DNA of 64,000 nucleotides from Parasponia andersonii (Eukaryota; Streptophyta; Magnoliopsida; Rosales; Cannabaceae), in assembly GCA_002914805.1 (NCBI GenBank), contig JXTB01000198.1:271323-335322 (forward strand), read 5' to 3'. The notes under the pieces were generated by a model. It saw only the letters and a program-made list of their open reading frames with translations, had not been told where the DNA came from and did not search any database. Each line of letters starts with the position of its first letter. Within the stretch, counting starts at the first letter, position 1. Both the position numbers and the translations under genes were made by a program. Below are positions 36,510 through 48,012 of this stretch, one piece after another.

Positions 36510-38222
36510 CTGTCCTTTTTTAATTAATCTTTCAATTTCATCTTTTAAGGCATAGCAGTTATTGGTATCATGTCCAATGTCATTGTGATACCCACAGATT
36601 TTGTTGGGATCACACCTCGCTCTATCCCGTTTTATCGGTTCTGGTTAATGATATCGCTCCAGCTGATTTGTGACCTTATAGATATGATCTATGGGTGCAT
36701 TCAGTTCAATATATTTGTTGAATCTCATGGGAGCTCTTGGAATCTCCTGCTTTTTCTGTTCAAGCTGCTTCCCAGTTGATTGTTCGTTATTCCTTTTGTT
36801 TGACTTCTTGTTATTATTATTGTTGGTCGTGGTCGCATCTTTAGCAGGATCTTTTCCTCCTTCCTTCTTCATCTTATGAAGATTCTCACGTGAAGATTCC
36901 ACCCTCAGATACCGACCAACTCTTCGATAGAAGTCTTCAAGGGTTCTGCATTCTCGCTCAAGTAACTCTTCCCAGAGTTTAGTCTCTGGTCACAACCCGA
37001 CAATCACTAGAGTTAAAACTCCCCCTTCAGGTGGGTTGTTGACCTTTGCCAACTTTGAGGTAAAACAGTTGAGATAAGATCGTAGAGTTTTCTCCGGACC
37101 TTTCCGAATAGCAGACAGACTGATAAGTGGAACAGTAAAATTCTTTGTAGCCTGGAATTGCCTCAAGAATGCAGTCTGAAATTGTTGCCAGGATGAGATT
37201 GAACCAGGCTTAAGTCCTCAGAACCACTTCTTCGCTGCTCCTGTAAGAGTTACAATAAAACATCTGCAACGTGCGAGATCATCGACACAATAGAGTTCTA
37301 TCAGGTCGCTGAAGTGATCCATATGATCCTGTGGATCAGTTTTCCCATCAAAAGTGTTTATAGTGGGAAGTTTGAATCCAACAGGTAAGGCAACAGCTCG
37401 AACTTCCTCGTTGAATGGCGATTGTCGATAACCATCAGCGAGCTTATCATTCTAGCCATCAAGTGCATCTTATACGATCCTCGAGTTATGAACATCAATG
37501 TTCAGAGGAAGAGCATTATCTCTTACTGGTGGCAAGGGTGGCTTTTGGTCATTATCATGATATAAGGCAGGTTGGTCAAGCAGGGTTTGCTGCGACCTTT
37601 GTGAAGATTCCAATATAATAGTGCAACGAGATCAACTTTGGCTATTATGATGCGATGTGGATCACTCATGACTACGTCACTGTTCTGGGTATTGTCTCAG
37701 GTCTGTAGGATTTTGTCTCGACTCCCTACTAATCCTTTCAAAGACGCTCCTTGATTGAAGTTTTTGCTCGTTGCTTAGACAATCACGATTGATAGTTGCT
37801 CTCCTAGAAGGTTGTCCACGATCGCGATCAGTGCTTGAACTCTCAGTACCAAATTCTTGAGGCAAGTCTACGTCCTTACCTTTTCCCTTGGAGGTGCGAT
37901 CTCTATGACACTCCTCGTGGACTCTGTGCTGGTCGCGATTCTCTGTCTCTAGGATCTGAATTCTCCTCTCAGATCGTTGAGCAGGATGATCTCTGGGATA
38001 TTCTTGCTGTGGTGGAGTCACCATCTGCCCCTCAGCAAGTTGTCGTAAAGAATCACGAATCTGATTAGTGATTTACAGAAGGTTTACCTGTGCATCCTCC
38101 ATGCGATCCTGTCTCTAGACAATATTTTCTAGTGCGGTCACAGCAGGCTGATCCTGAGCAGGATCGACCTGTGCAGCAGCAGTGCTTTGAGATTAGTTTT
38201 GGCTAGTTCTGGTATTTGCCAT
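36510..38222 (-). pseudogene. gag: Tat gag
   Basis: A minus-strand ATG at 38222, about 40 bases inside the PBS, starts a Gln/Asp-rich protein with a stop at codon 10. The open part 38024-37677 is Arg/Glu/Ser-rich. The capsid core is readable at 37250-36900 (a 'YLNCFTSKLAKVNN' type segment and 'LRVESSRENLHKMK'), continuing in the frame 36902-36645 with Lys/Asn-rich low complexity. No intact zinc knuckle was identified, although a CCHC-like segment could lie near 36560-36600. Several stops make it non-functional. Confidence 0.65.
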
Positions 38223-38262
38223 TGTTGAAGAAGCAAAATTAATAAACTTTTTGCCGAAATAG

Positions 38263-38281
38263 CCTTCCTTCTAGCGCCAAT
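38263..38281 (-). other. Primer binding site of the Tat element
   Basis: The minus strand immediately after the 5' LTR reads 'attggcgctagaaggaagg', of the 'TGGCGCC' type common in Tat elements. I cannot say with certainty which tRNA pairs with it. Confidence 0.6.
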
Positions 38282-38854
38282 TGTTGACGAAGGTTTTGTC
38301 AACAAAGAATTTAAGAAATTCGCAAGATATGGTTTGTGTGTGAAAATGGTTGATAAATCAAAGCGAATAAGGAGACAAGAATTTTATAATGGTTCAGCAC
38401 AAAAAAAGATGAGCTTACGTCCACTATTTTCCCTATTTTCTGAAGAATTACAAGAGTTTCTTTAAGTCTCAAGGTGAGAATAGAGAGAGAATTATAGAAT
38501 GTAACGAAGTATTTTTTTATAACAATACTGAGCTCCCTTACCTATAGACTCAATATTTTCCAATTATGAAAACAGGTAATGTGTAATCAGAAAATATAAT
38601 TCGAGTAACACTATAATTGGGTAATAACTTGAATGGAATGATTGGTCGATCTCCATTTAGAAACTTGTTTCCTTTTCTTTGTAGATTACCCGTTTAATGA
38701 ATCTTGATCTAGTTTCCTTTTCATACTGGTCGTACTTAACTCATTTAGAGGAGGTCACATTTCGATCAGAAAAATTCACATACGTCCTAACACGTTCAAC
38801 TCAGTTGCTAACTTTCCCTTTTTGGCATTGACCAATATATAGATTTTAGACCAC

Positions 38855-38860
<6 letters not shown>
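38282..38860 (-). repeat. 5' LTR of the Tat element
   Basis: From 'tgttgacgaaggttttgtc' to 'gaccacacaata' on the + strand; the partner of 25591-26178. The right end passes into a TA run, so the last bases are ambiguous. Confidence 0.9.

Positions 38861-38910
<50 letters not shown>
38861..38910. repeat. (TA)n microsatellite at the Tat insertion site
   Basis: About 50 bases of TA directly after the LTR. The left flank of the element also ends in a short TA run (25581-25590), so the element landed in, or the array grew from, a TA-rich target. Confidence 0.95.
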
Positions 38911-38917
<7 letters not shown>

Positions 38918-39216
38918 TAGAATAAGGAAATAATGAAAGAACATTTTTTGTACATAATTACAAAACAATAATTATACTTTAATCTAAAAAATGGGTTTTT
39001 TATTAAAAAAATTATTATTTTTTTTGAGTTTCAGACTTTAGGTTCGGATTTCAAGTTTGGGCTTCAGCCCAGGTCTCAGGCCAAGTTCACGTGAAAAATA
39101 CTAAGCCCAAGCCTAATCTTAGAGATAATTGAGTTCAAGCTAAATTTGAGCCGAGTTCGAATCAGGTTTTTTTCAGGCTAATCTATTTTGGGATTTTGGC
39201 TGTTTTTACATCTCTA

Positions 39217-41201
39217 ATGCGAGTGTTAAAATCTGTCTCGTCAACTTTTTGTTAAGTGTCATAAATTCGTGAAAAAGTTTGGACTAATTAGTTTTGTTTT
39301 CCAAGTTTTTTGAAAATACCATGACTAATAATAAGCTAGATAATACCGTGAGAGTTCCAAATGGAGAAATAATATATATTTAAAAAGAAAGAAGTTAAAA
39401 AATCAAACTTCACTAGCTAGAATCTAGCTGAGTTAAGGAATCTTTTTCTACAAAAATAAAAATAGGAAAAATAAAATCAAGATACTTCCTGTCAAAATTC
39501 TTTTGATCGATGACAAAATGGGACCATAATAAAAGTAGATCCTGGCAGGAATAAAACTGTGGAATTAAGAAAGTGACCCCAGTGTCCATCCAATCTACTT
39601 AATATGGGCTTATTGGTCATTTTCTGGTGCCCCTCTTTCTCTCTCTCACTCGTGAACAAACCATAATTAATATATGTGCAATATCAATATGATTCCGAAT
39701 CTATATAGATTCCTTTCATATCTAAAAGAAGAAAAAGAAGGCTAAATCCGTTACACTTGGATTCATAATCTTTTGGGAAAGTGTGTGATCGTCATCGTCT
39801 GCCTAGCTAACTAAGTAAGATCATATAGATTATTTGAAAGACAAAAATATAACCACATGAATAAAATTTGCCCCACTTATAAGCTAGGGTATGCTAGATA
39901 TGGGTGCCACATTGTCTTGTATTTAATAGGGTTATACATATTCAACAAATACTCTTATACTCTTGGTCCTAAAGAACACTTCCCTATGCACGGGGCTCTC
40001 CCTATCCTATTCCTATCCCTGTTATATGCCTTTGGAGCGTGCAATATTTGTACTTGTTTTTTTGTTCATGAAAATGGTTGTCGTTATTTAGTTGGAGAAC
40101 CATTGGGAGGCTTGATTAAAAACTCTCTCATATATATTGTAGCATATAACATAGTAATCAATACGCATTATAAGCTAATAAGATTCTCAGTATTAATTAA
40201 TATATGGAAAAATTACATACATGCATGTACGATACCTGTTTGAATTTTCAGGGTGCGTCAAACCGCATGTATATGTCCCTCAAGCTTTTAATTAATTTGA
40301 AAATAAATAAATAAGTTAATAAAGATTAAGTAGACTCATATTACCAGGACCATACGCGGATATAAGTATTGATGGTCATCGAATCATTTCTATGATAGAG
40401 ATTCATGTGGCCCCTGTGTTTCGTTTTTAATTTGTTTGTTTTCAGTTAAATGTATATATTGCTAATAATTAATAATATATATTTATATTACTCAAACAGT
40501 TTGGCAAATATTGCTCAAATCAAAGTTTTATGAGACAACACAGCAAATTTTTGAAAAATCAAGGGGTTATTTCATAATTTGTCTTTAATTTATTAAATTA
40601 AAGAAAAAAAATAAACTCCAAAAATGATCTCAATATTTATATATCTTATACGTACGCCTGTTTATTAGCCCTTATAACCAAGCTTGTGGTCACGGATTTA
40701 TACCGTTGGCTTATATTATAAACAGATACATATAATGTGCAAATTATACACAGGGCCAAAATGTCTCTGCAGATATAATGTACCACATATTCGTAAATCG
40801 TTATTTCTCTATCTCTGCCGATGACCACTTACCTCGTATGTAAGAATGCGCGCAATTGACCCTTTTTTTTTTTCCTTCTTTTTTTGACCAACTCTTATAT
40901 GATAAAGAAACTCATAAAAAACATGCATGCAGTTCTAGGTCTTTCAGTTAATTTTTAAGCAATACTGTAGTGCATAGTAATCTTTTATTTTATTTTTTAA
41001 AGCATTTTTTTACATATAATTTTTTAAGAGAAGAAGGATCAAAATAAACTAAAAAATTTCCTAACTAGCTAGATTGGGACCACACAACACCACCACCTCT
41101 TCAAACTATATATGTAGTGATGAATCGGTAATATTACATTTCATAAGCTTTGAGAAAGTAGTAATCATGGTTTAATTTCAGTCACAAATTTATATAGTAT
41201 A
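39217..41201. other. Gene-free stretch
   Basis: No gene could be supported. The 128-codon frame at 39857-40243 (+) starts with ATG and is Ile/Tyr-rich with some hydrophobic runs, but shows no known motif; I treat it as chance or as an unproven short gene. T-rich runs occur at 40860-40890 and 40985-41020. Confidence 0.35.
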
Positions 41202-42195
41202 CTAGTTTGGCTGTGTGCCTTAGGCACGTCCCCGATATATGTGTATCTATCTAAACATAAGAATCTCAAAAACTCAAAGTACAATATAATTAAAAAAATT
41301 ATCAAGAAAAAGAAAAGTAAAAAGATATAGGTACGTCTAAGATAAGAGCAAGAATACAAGAATACAAATTTGCCCACAAAAAGCATAAATAAATAATAAC
41401 AATAATAAAAGAATGGCAAAATATTTTTCTTAAAAAAAAAAAAAACTAACAAGTGACTAAATGTAAATTTTTGTAGATTCATCAAAAACATTCATTTCTT
41501 TATTTATGGTGTGTAACAATATGGAACAAAAAAAGGAAAATAAAATGACTTCTTAGAAGAAGAAAAGAAGATCATGAAGAGAAAAATAAATAAACGAGTC
41601 AACATGGTTTAGAATAAATCATGAGAAAATATATTAGAAGGGAGATTGATCAAGAAAATAAAAAAGCAACTCTATCCACTCGGGACTCGCCGAAAAGTTC
41701 TAAACTCAATAATTTTGTAAACAAATAAAATAATTAAACAAAGTTAAAGCAACACCTAATGAACCAATCATAAGTTTTACTATTTACAATAGTCATATTT
41801 ACAATAGTCATATGTGTAAATAATAATAATAATATCTATTGTTTTTGTTGAATAAAGGAAGATTAAAACTTAAAATAAAAAGGCCACAAATAAAATAATA
41901 AAAAAATTCATTTGGTTATACTCTTTTTTTTGGGCTAAAGTTTTACATTTCTTTTTTGATCACAGTAAGATAAAGCACAAAAAGAGGGGGGGGGGGGGGA
42001 AGACGGTATATCGTATATGTTGAAATGGGGGAATACCTAAGATAAAAATAAAAGAGAATTAAGAAATAATAAATAAAGACAAAAAAGTTGGAGATGCTTA
42101 TGATATAGTTATATAGTTACTTGGTCGAACCAAATAAGAAAAAGAGCAGGACAACATCGGCGTTTATTATAGAGTTATAGATATAGATATAGATT
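41202..42195 (-). mobile_element. Probable non-autonomous Helitron
   Basis: The + strand shows 'ctag' at 41202-41205 followed after 9 bases by a small hairpin (gtgcc 41215-41219, ggcac 41223-41227). Read on the minus strand this is hairpin, about 9 bases, CTAG and then T, the form of a Helitron 3' end. The other end, near 42165-42195, reads on the minus strand as 'tctatatctataactctat', like the TC(TATA-rich) 5' termini of plant Helitrons. Nothing inside is coding. The exact 5' edge is uncertain. An A-rich frame on the minus strand at 41491-41165 is not a gene. Confidence 0.5.
41986..41999. repeat. Poly-G run (14 bases)
   Basis: Uninterrupted G14 inside the Helitron-like unit; unusual in such AT-rich DNA. 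Confidence 0.95.
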
Positions 42196-42337
42196 ATAGA
42201 TAAGATATAATCTCACTTTGAGATAAGATTCAGTTGGAAAACATGCCATATATTATCATGCAAGTTTTAATTAGTATAAAAATAATGTAGCTCACATTGA
42301 ACTTTCAAGTAATTTATATCTTTGGTTCTCTCTCGCA

Positions 42338-43597
42338 GGTGAAACACCGAGAACCAACTCCACCTCGGCAGTATTACCTCATGCCAGTTGATGTTTCAGC
42401 TCCTCCCGCCGCTTGAGTTGACAGAAAAACACCAAAGATAGTTGTGATTTCCGTCGCTCACCGGAGACGATTTCGGGGACAAGAAGTCGCGAAACTGGTG
42501 GCATTCGAACCCACTCATCATAGACTCTCTCCTGGTACATGTTTTACGATCCCATTTTGCCTGGTTTAAAAGTTGTCCTTTTTGAGTGTTTTGAGCTTGA
42601 GTTTGATTTTTTTGATCGGACTGTTAGATTATATTTTTGATATCATTTTTGGAATGTACTTAAGAAATGATGAAGATTGATATATATTGATTATGTTTGG
42701 CGATTGACATAAAAAATAATATTGAGTAACATAGATTTTGTCTTATTTTACGTGCAATAAATCTAGATTCGGTATAAACCTGAATTAGATGAATTATATG
42801 TCTAACTTAGTTATTTTGGGTACTAAGAATTCAATAGAGAGATCCGCTTATTGATTTGAAGCTCCATTGAGAAGTTGATTTTTCACAAGTAAGTGATCGA
42901 GAGCTTGGAATTTGTTTCGGACCCTCTAAATGATTATCCAACAAAACCTTGAGGTTCCAATAGTGTAGTATCGTTATTTGTAGTGAGGTAGTGATTCAAT
43001 TACCTCTATTCTATACCATTTTGAATAAAACTTACCTTATATTACAATTAATGACAAACATGATTTTAGAACTATTTTGGATATATATGATGGAATTGAA
43101 TTGTATGATATATATTGATTTGCTCTAAGACTAGTCTGAGTGCAAGTTATTTTTAGATATGTTAAAATAGGGTCATTTTACCGCCCATTTTTCTATAAAT
43201 TATAATTAATCATTTTATTAAAACCAGAACATTATTTGAACTTAAATTACTGTATGGCTATTTTTACAGAGTACACGTATCATAGGATCACACATGAGTA
43301 CTAGATTAGTATCATAGAGTTTTTTACAGTGTGGTGCTATGGCCCCACTGACGGTGCAGAGTCCATGAACTCATGTGGAATTTTTCTTCTGATTGCCTCG
43401 TTATTTGATAGGCGTAGGCAATACGGTTGGCGATACATGGATGTCCTCTCAGGATATAGACTAAGTGTCAGGCAGGCTGTATGGCACACATAGTACTAAT
43501 ATTCTTGTTTCTATTGATGAGCGGTGATGAACTCATAAGTACGGGTCGATTTGTATTATGTGTTTGTGGATTGATTGATTTTTGGCTATCATGATTT

Positions 43598-43633
<36 letters not shown>

Positions 43634-44336
43634 CGCATATACATATACAAATTATCAACTTTAGAAATTGTTATATGTATGTATATACATGGATTTGCAA
43701 AAGTATTTTGGATTAAATTAACTATGCAGGAACTCTTCATCACTAAAAAAGTTTTTTAAATGAGGAAATAGTTTCTTTACTGAGCTTTCGAGCTCACTCC
43801 CTTACTTTCCTCCCTTTCAGGTGATTGTTCATTCGAGTTAGTTGTTTTGATGGCTAGGCAAGTCGTTTGGCTTATGTTTGCGGTCGTATTTCTCTTGGTT
43901 GGTTCCTATACCTTGTCCTATTCTTCTTAATGTCTAACTGTTTAGCTAAATTTATTATTCTGCTAAGTGAATGTACGAGGATGTCTTTACTATTATTTGA
44001 GAATTTTTGGTATAAATTGGACACAATGGTTCCTAAGGAGCATATTCTCAAAATTTTAATTACCTAAAATTATGACTAATTCTGTAAATTAAATTTTAGA
44101 CATTCGGACTTAAGAATTACCAAATTCATTTAATCAGCTCCAAAGATTTATTAAACCAAGTTTTTATAAAACTTAACTATGTTTTCTTGAATTTTAATAT
44201 AAAATTTCTAATAATTTGAGGACTAGATTGAAAAATCTATGTACTTGATTTTCTCCAAATTTTACAAATTTCCTATTTATCATTATTTATACTCAAAATT
44301 ACTAAAATTCACAACTTTAGATTTCCGGCTGTGACA
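42338..44336 (+). repeat. LTR remnant upstream of the MYB gene
   Basis: Matches the LTR at 60331-62636 in order: the GC-rich patch ('gctcaccggagacgatttcg' near 42460), the 'aattatatgtctaact' block near 42795, the 'tcataggatcacacatgag' block near 43270, the 'cctccctttcaggtgattg' block near 43810, and the end 'gatttccggctgtgaca' at 44336. The usual TGTAAAA start is not found, so the front is lost. It contains a TA run at 43600-43627. Solo or truncated LTR, + orientation. Confidence 0.65.
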
Positions 44337-45291
44337 ACAATGATCTTTCTTTCTCATAAATTGCAGTTTTGTAATAGAAAATAGTCTTGAAGAAAGCCTG
44401 GGTATCATTTAATTCTATATGTCAGAATCTTGTTTTCAACTATATAGTTATCAAATTGTATGCTTTTCGTATTACTGTTCAATTCTGTTCAAAATTTAAT
44501 AGTTTGTGAAAAAAAATGGTTATTGTTGTAATAATTGTATAAATTTTGGTAGTTTAATATGTAAGTCAAAAATTCAGTGTCTTATTCTTGACTATAACTA
44601 TTAAATTATGACTTTGTAATGACTTATTTTTGTTAATATTTAATAACTTATGACAAAAATGTCATAATTCACTAGAAAGGATAGAAGGAGACAATTTCCA
44701 ATTTTAGTGGCAATTACTTTTTTTTTGGGATAAGTTAGGGACAAGTATACTTTGTTTCTAGTATTAAATATTTCATTTTATGATCTCAAATTTTAACAGC
44801 ATTATTAATTAGTCTACCGAAACTAGAGAGTAGGTTAAATTAATTAAGGGATTTGAAAAAAAATAAAACTAGACTTGGTCATCATTAGTTTAGCGCGAGA
44901 GACCGACCCATATATTCATTTGACAAATCTATATGAATTATAACATGATATATACTAATATTAATCATACGCTTAAAGCTTCACCTACTCTATATGAAAT
45001 GCAATATTATTCTTTCCAATGGACTGCACGTGTGTCGTAAACAAGCTAGCTGGACCAGCATTTTTTGCCATGCATAATTTAGCAGCGATACAGTGCTTCT
45101 AGATTTCAAAAGCATTCGAATATTTAAGCAGGACCATAAAAAATAATATATGAAGGTATTAATCAAGGGGTATATTGGTCATGATAAATATATATATTAT
45201 TTTACGACATATCCATATTATATTAACTCCTCCTTGGTTTTGACGTCCCTTTATTATAACTCCTATCTCGCATATATTTATTACTCTACCC
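44337..45291. other. Upstream region of the MYB gene
   Basis: About 950 bases between the LTR remnant and the core promoter. It holds a G-box core CACGTG at 45027-45032 and a CCAAT word at 45016-45020, both only suggestive of function. Otherwise AT-rich. Confidence 0.35.
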
Positions 45292-45464
45292 TCTATATAT
45301 ATTGGCACTCGTCTTCTTGCTTTCCTCAATCTCTTTAGGACATTTTACTTTTCTCATGAGTGAATACATCTCCATTAATTAATTAAGTTCTCTCTCTCTC
45401 TCTGCAACTTTTAGAAGCCAAACGCTCGAGCTTCTTGATCTACTTTGGTCTTTGGATTAAGAAC
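45292..45464 (+). promoter_or_regulatory. Putative core promoter and 5' UTR of the MYB gene
   Basis: A TATA box-like 'tctatatatatt' (45292-45303) lies about 170 bases before the start codon. It is followed by a pyrimidine-rich (TC)n leader at 45389-45406, common in plant 5' UTRs. The transcription start would be expected near 45330, which is an inference. An in-frame ATG at 45435, ten codons upstream of 45465, is rejected as the start because the protein family begins MGRSPCC. Confidence 0.45.
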
Positions 45465-47348
45465 ATGGGCAGATCTCCATGCTGTGAGAAGGTAGGGTTG
45501 AAAAAAGGACCATGGACCCCTGAGGAAGACCAGAAGTTATTGGCTTACATTGAAGAACATGGCCATGGAAGCTGGCGAGCCTTGCCTGCTAAAGCTGGTG
45601 AATTTTCAACAACTTCTCTTCATACAAAATATTAAGATCATATCAACTATTTGTTTTTTGTATGATTTTCATGTGTAAATATATATGAATATATACATAG
45701 GGCTTCAAAGATGTGGAAAAAGCTGCCGACTGCGGTGGACAAACTATCTTAGGCCTGATATCAAAAGAGGAAAGTTTAGTTTGCAAGAAGAACAAACCAT
45801 TATTCAACTCCATGCTCTTCTCGGAAACAGGTATCAAAAATTAATCATCATGATGATATATCAGTTCTCCATTAATTTCTCCTGCCACTGCTTTGTCCGG
45901 TTTTTCTTCTGTAGCACTCTTAATTACCATAACAATACCTCTTCACTCTATATATCTCAAGACTAGGTAGACAAAAATTCATGGGCTACACAAGAAAGTG
46001 AACATCAATAGCGGCCAGTAGTATATATCATTACTTGAGCTAAAATGAGCAAAAACCCTAACGCCAGAATACTTCTTCTTATGAAATATATATATATACA
46101 CATACACAAAAATATTATTTACTCTTACATTTTAGATTATGGCCCCCTTTTTTTTCTTTTATTTTTTTTCTAATTCCAATATTGATGCTTATTACAAGGT
46201 GGTCGGCTATAGCAACTCACTTGCCAAAGAGAACAGACAATGAAATCAAGAACTACTGGAACACTCACCTGAAGAAAAGACTCACCAAGATGGGGATCGA
46301 TCCGGTGACTCACAAGCCGAAGACTGACGCCCTCGGCTCCGGCTCCGGCAACCCTAAGGACGCCGCCAACCTAAGCCACATGGCTCAGTGGGAGAGCGCT
46401 CGGCTCGAAGCCGAAGCCAGATTAGTTAGAGAATCCAAGTTGGTAACCAACAACAACAGTAACATCCCACAAGCCCTACCTCACCAGCTCGGCTCGGCTA
46501 ACACCAACCCGGCTCATCACTTCATCAACAGAGCCGGCGGCTCCGTGGCCCCACCGCCGTGCCTGGACGTGCTCAAAGCGTGGCAAGGCGCGTGGACTAA
46601 GTCGAGTAATAATAACAATAGAGCTGAGTGTAACACACTCGCGGACATGATGGCTATGGACGACCTTGAATCTCCAACGTCCACGTTGAACTTTCCGGAC
46701 GCTAATCCTCATTATAGTTTCCCTAATATGACTCAAACTCCACACGTTGGAGGGTTCGGTACTACCAACACTACTACTACTACTACTACTACTACTCATG
46801 ATATTCATCATCATCATCATCAACACAAAGGTGTCGAATCCGAACATAACGTTAACGGTTGGAAGTCGTGCTATAGCACGACTACTACTCCTACTATCAC
46901 CAAAGTCGTGAATATCAATGATGATCATCATCATCATCTTGACAATAATAGCCATATGGTGGCCACCCCTACGGCGCCGCCGGAGTTCAAGGAAAGGAAC
47001 ATGGATACTACTAACACGATGTCGTTGCAGGACATGGCGTTTGCCTGTACGGACGGCGGCGCGTGGTTTGTGGACGGGTTTAGGGCCGGGAGTGGTGGTG
47101 CAGGTGACAGCATGGCGGTGCCGGCGGGGGCCTTGTCGAATATCATGGAAGGTTTCGCGGATGTTTTCGTGTACAACTCGGACGAGCCGAACTCGTTGGC
47201 TGCGGCGGCCGGAGAGAACTCTAGTAACGGTGGCGGCAGTGGTGAAGGAAGCTGTGGGGCTAGCGGGATCTTTGAGGAGAATAAGAGCTATTGGAATAGT
47301 ATACTGAGTTTGGTCAACGCTTCGCCGGCTGGGTCGCCTGTGTTTTGA
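45465..47348 (+). CDS. MYB106/MYB16-like: MIXTA-like R2R3-MYB transcription factor (subgroup 9)
   Basis: Three exons: 45465-45597 (133 b), 45701-45830 (130 b), 46199-47348 (1150 b), with gt-ag introns of 103 and 368 b. The first two exon sizes and phases (1 and 2) are the classical R2R3-MYB ones. The product is 470 residues. R2 has Trp17, Trp37 and Trp57; R3 has Phe70, Trp89 and Trp108; it starts MGRSPCC. After the DNA-binding domain comes the subgroup 9 motif '[18 protein letters not shown]' (from residue 146) and a C-terminus ending 'SPAGSPVF', as in MYB106/MYB16. The bHLH-binding signature of other MYBs is not seen in R3. Known members act in the nucleus and promote conical cell outgrowth, trichome or fibre development and cuticle genes. 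The tail has Asn, Thr (279-287) and His (291-295, 331-334) runs and is longer than the Arabidopsis relatives. Frame fully open, splice sites intact: likely functional. Confidence 0.95.
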
Positions 47349-47904
47349 CAACTTGTACTAGTAGTCTCAATGATAATGATGTTTAGAGGCTAAATTAGAG
47401 CTAGTCAAAGATGATGATAGCGACTTCTTAATTAAGGATGATTAGCAAATTAGTGTAGTAATAATAAGGAAATAATCTTAGTTATTAACGATTTAAGTCC
47501 TTTTTATATCTTGAACTCACTTGATATGATCGTATGAATATCGTTGCTCTCAGCTTTTTCTATTAATCAATTATAAACAATAAGTTATTAGCTTCAAAAT
47601 CAGAAATCTCAGGTTTTTTTTTTGTTTAATTTTTTTTTTTTTAAAAGTACTGATCGCTCAAGTAAAACAGCATCAAGATATATAGCGTTACATATTTTTT
47701 GTCCAGTTAGAGTAAAGTTTAAAATTTTAAATACTGTACGTTTCGACCAATTTTTTTTTAAAAAAATACTGTTAATAACGCCTAGCATGATTATATTAAC
47801 TGCAAATGAATAACTAAAACGTTCAATAATAATAATAATATATCTATATATATGGGCACCAATCCAGTTTTTTTACTTATTTATTTTGGCAATTAAAATT
47901 AGTG

Positions 47905-47935
<31 letters not shown>

Positions 47936-48012
47936 GAGTGAGTTTTCAAGGGAGGTTTTTTATTTTACTCAATGGGTAGGTACTCTAATTTAGACCATTA
48001 GATATTAATCTT
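47349..48012. other. 3' flank of the MYB gene
   Basis: Presumably 3' UTR then spacer. T runs at 47614-47640 and a TA run at 47910-47935; no clear AATAAA was fixed as the poly(A) signal. No other gene. Confidence 0.4.

Larger units (their letters stand above)
25591..38860 (-). mobile_element. Ty3/gypsy Tat-lineage retrotransposon with antisense ORF
   Basis: Two LTRs, 25591-26178 (588 bases) and 38282-38860 (579 bases), flanked by 'tatat' on both outer sides (25586-25590 and 38861-38865). The minus strand reads PBS, gag, protease, RT, RNase H, a second RNase H, integrase, then a long 3' region that carries an oppositely oriented reading frame (27278-29435 on +). The extra RNase H, the large size and the antisense frame mark the Tat (Retand/Ogre-like) lineage. 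About 13.3 kb as it stands, 11.0 kb without the inserted solo LTR at 30690-32960. All frames are damaged. Confidence 0.9.
25351..39216. mobile_element. hAT-like non-autonomous element, split by a Tat element
   Basis: The left end 'taggggtgtaaa' (25351-25362) and right end 'tttacatctcta' (39205-39216) are inverted repeats matching at 10 of 12 bases, with the TAGGGGTG form known for plant hAT elements. They are flanked by 8-base near-identical duplications, 'atgcaagt' (25343-25350) and 'atgcgagt' (39217-39224), 7 of 8 matching, the hAT length. Without the inner insertion the element is about 590 bases, rich in 'gggcttt' / 'aagccca' words, with no coding capacity. The retrotransposon 25591-38860 sits inside it. 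Confidence 0.65.

Noticed and set aside
39857-40243. 128-codon frame in the gap between transposons
   Set aside because: No motif, AT-driven composition, no splice or promoter evidence; kept only as a note.
46476-47351. 291-codon minus-strand frame opposite MYB exon 3
   Set aside because: Shadow of the GC-rich coding exon; no recognisable protein, and the + strand gene is certain.
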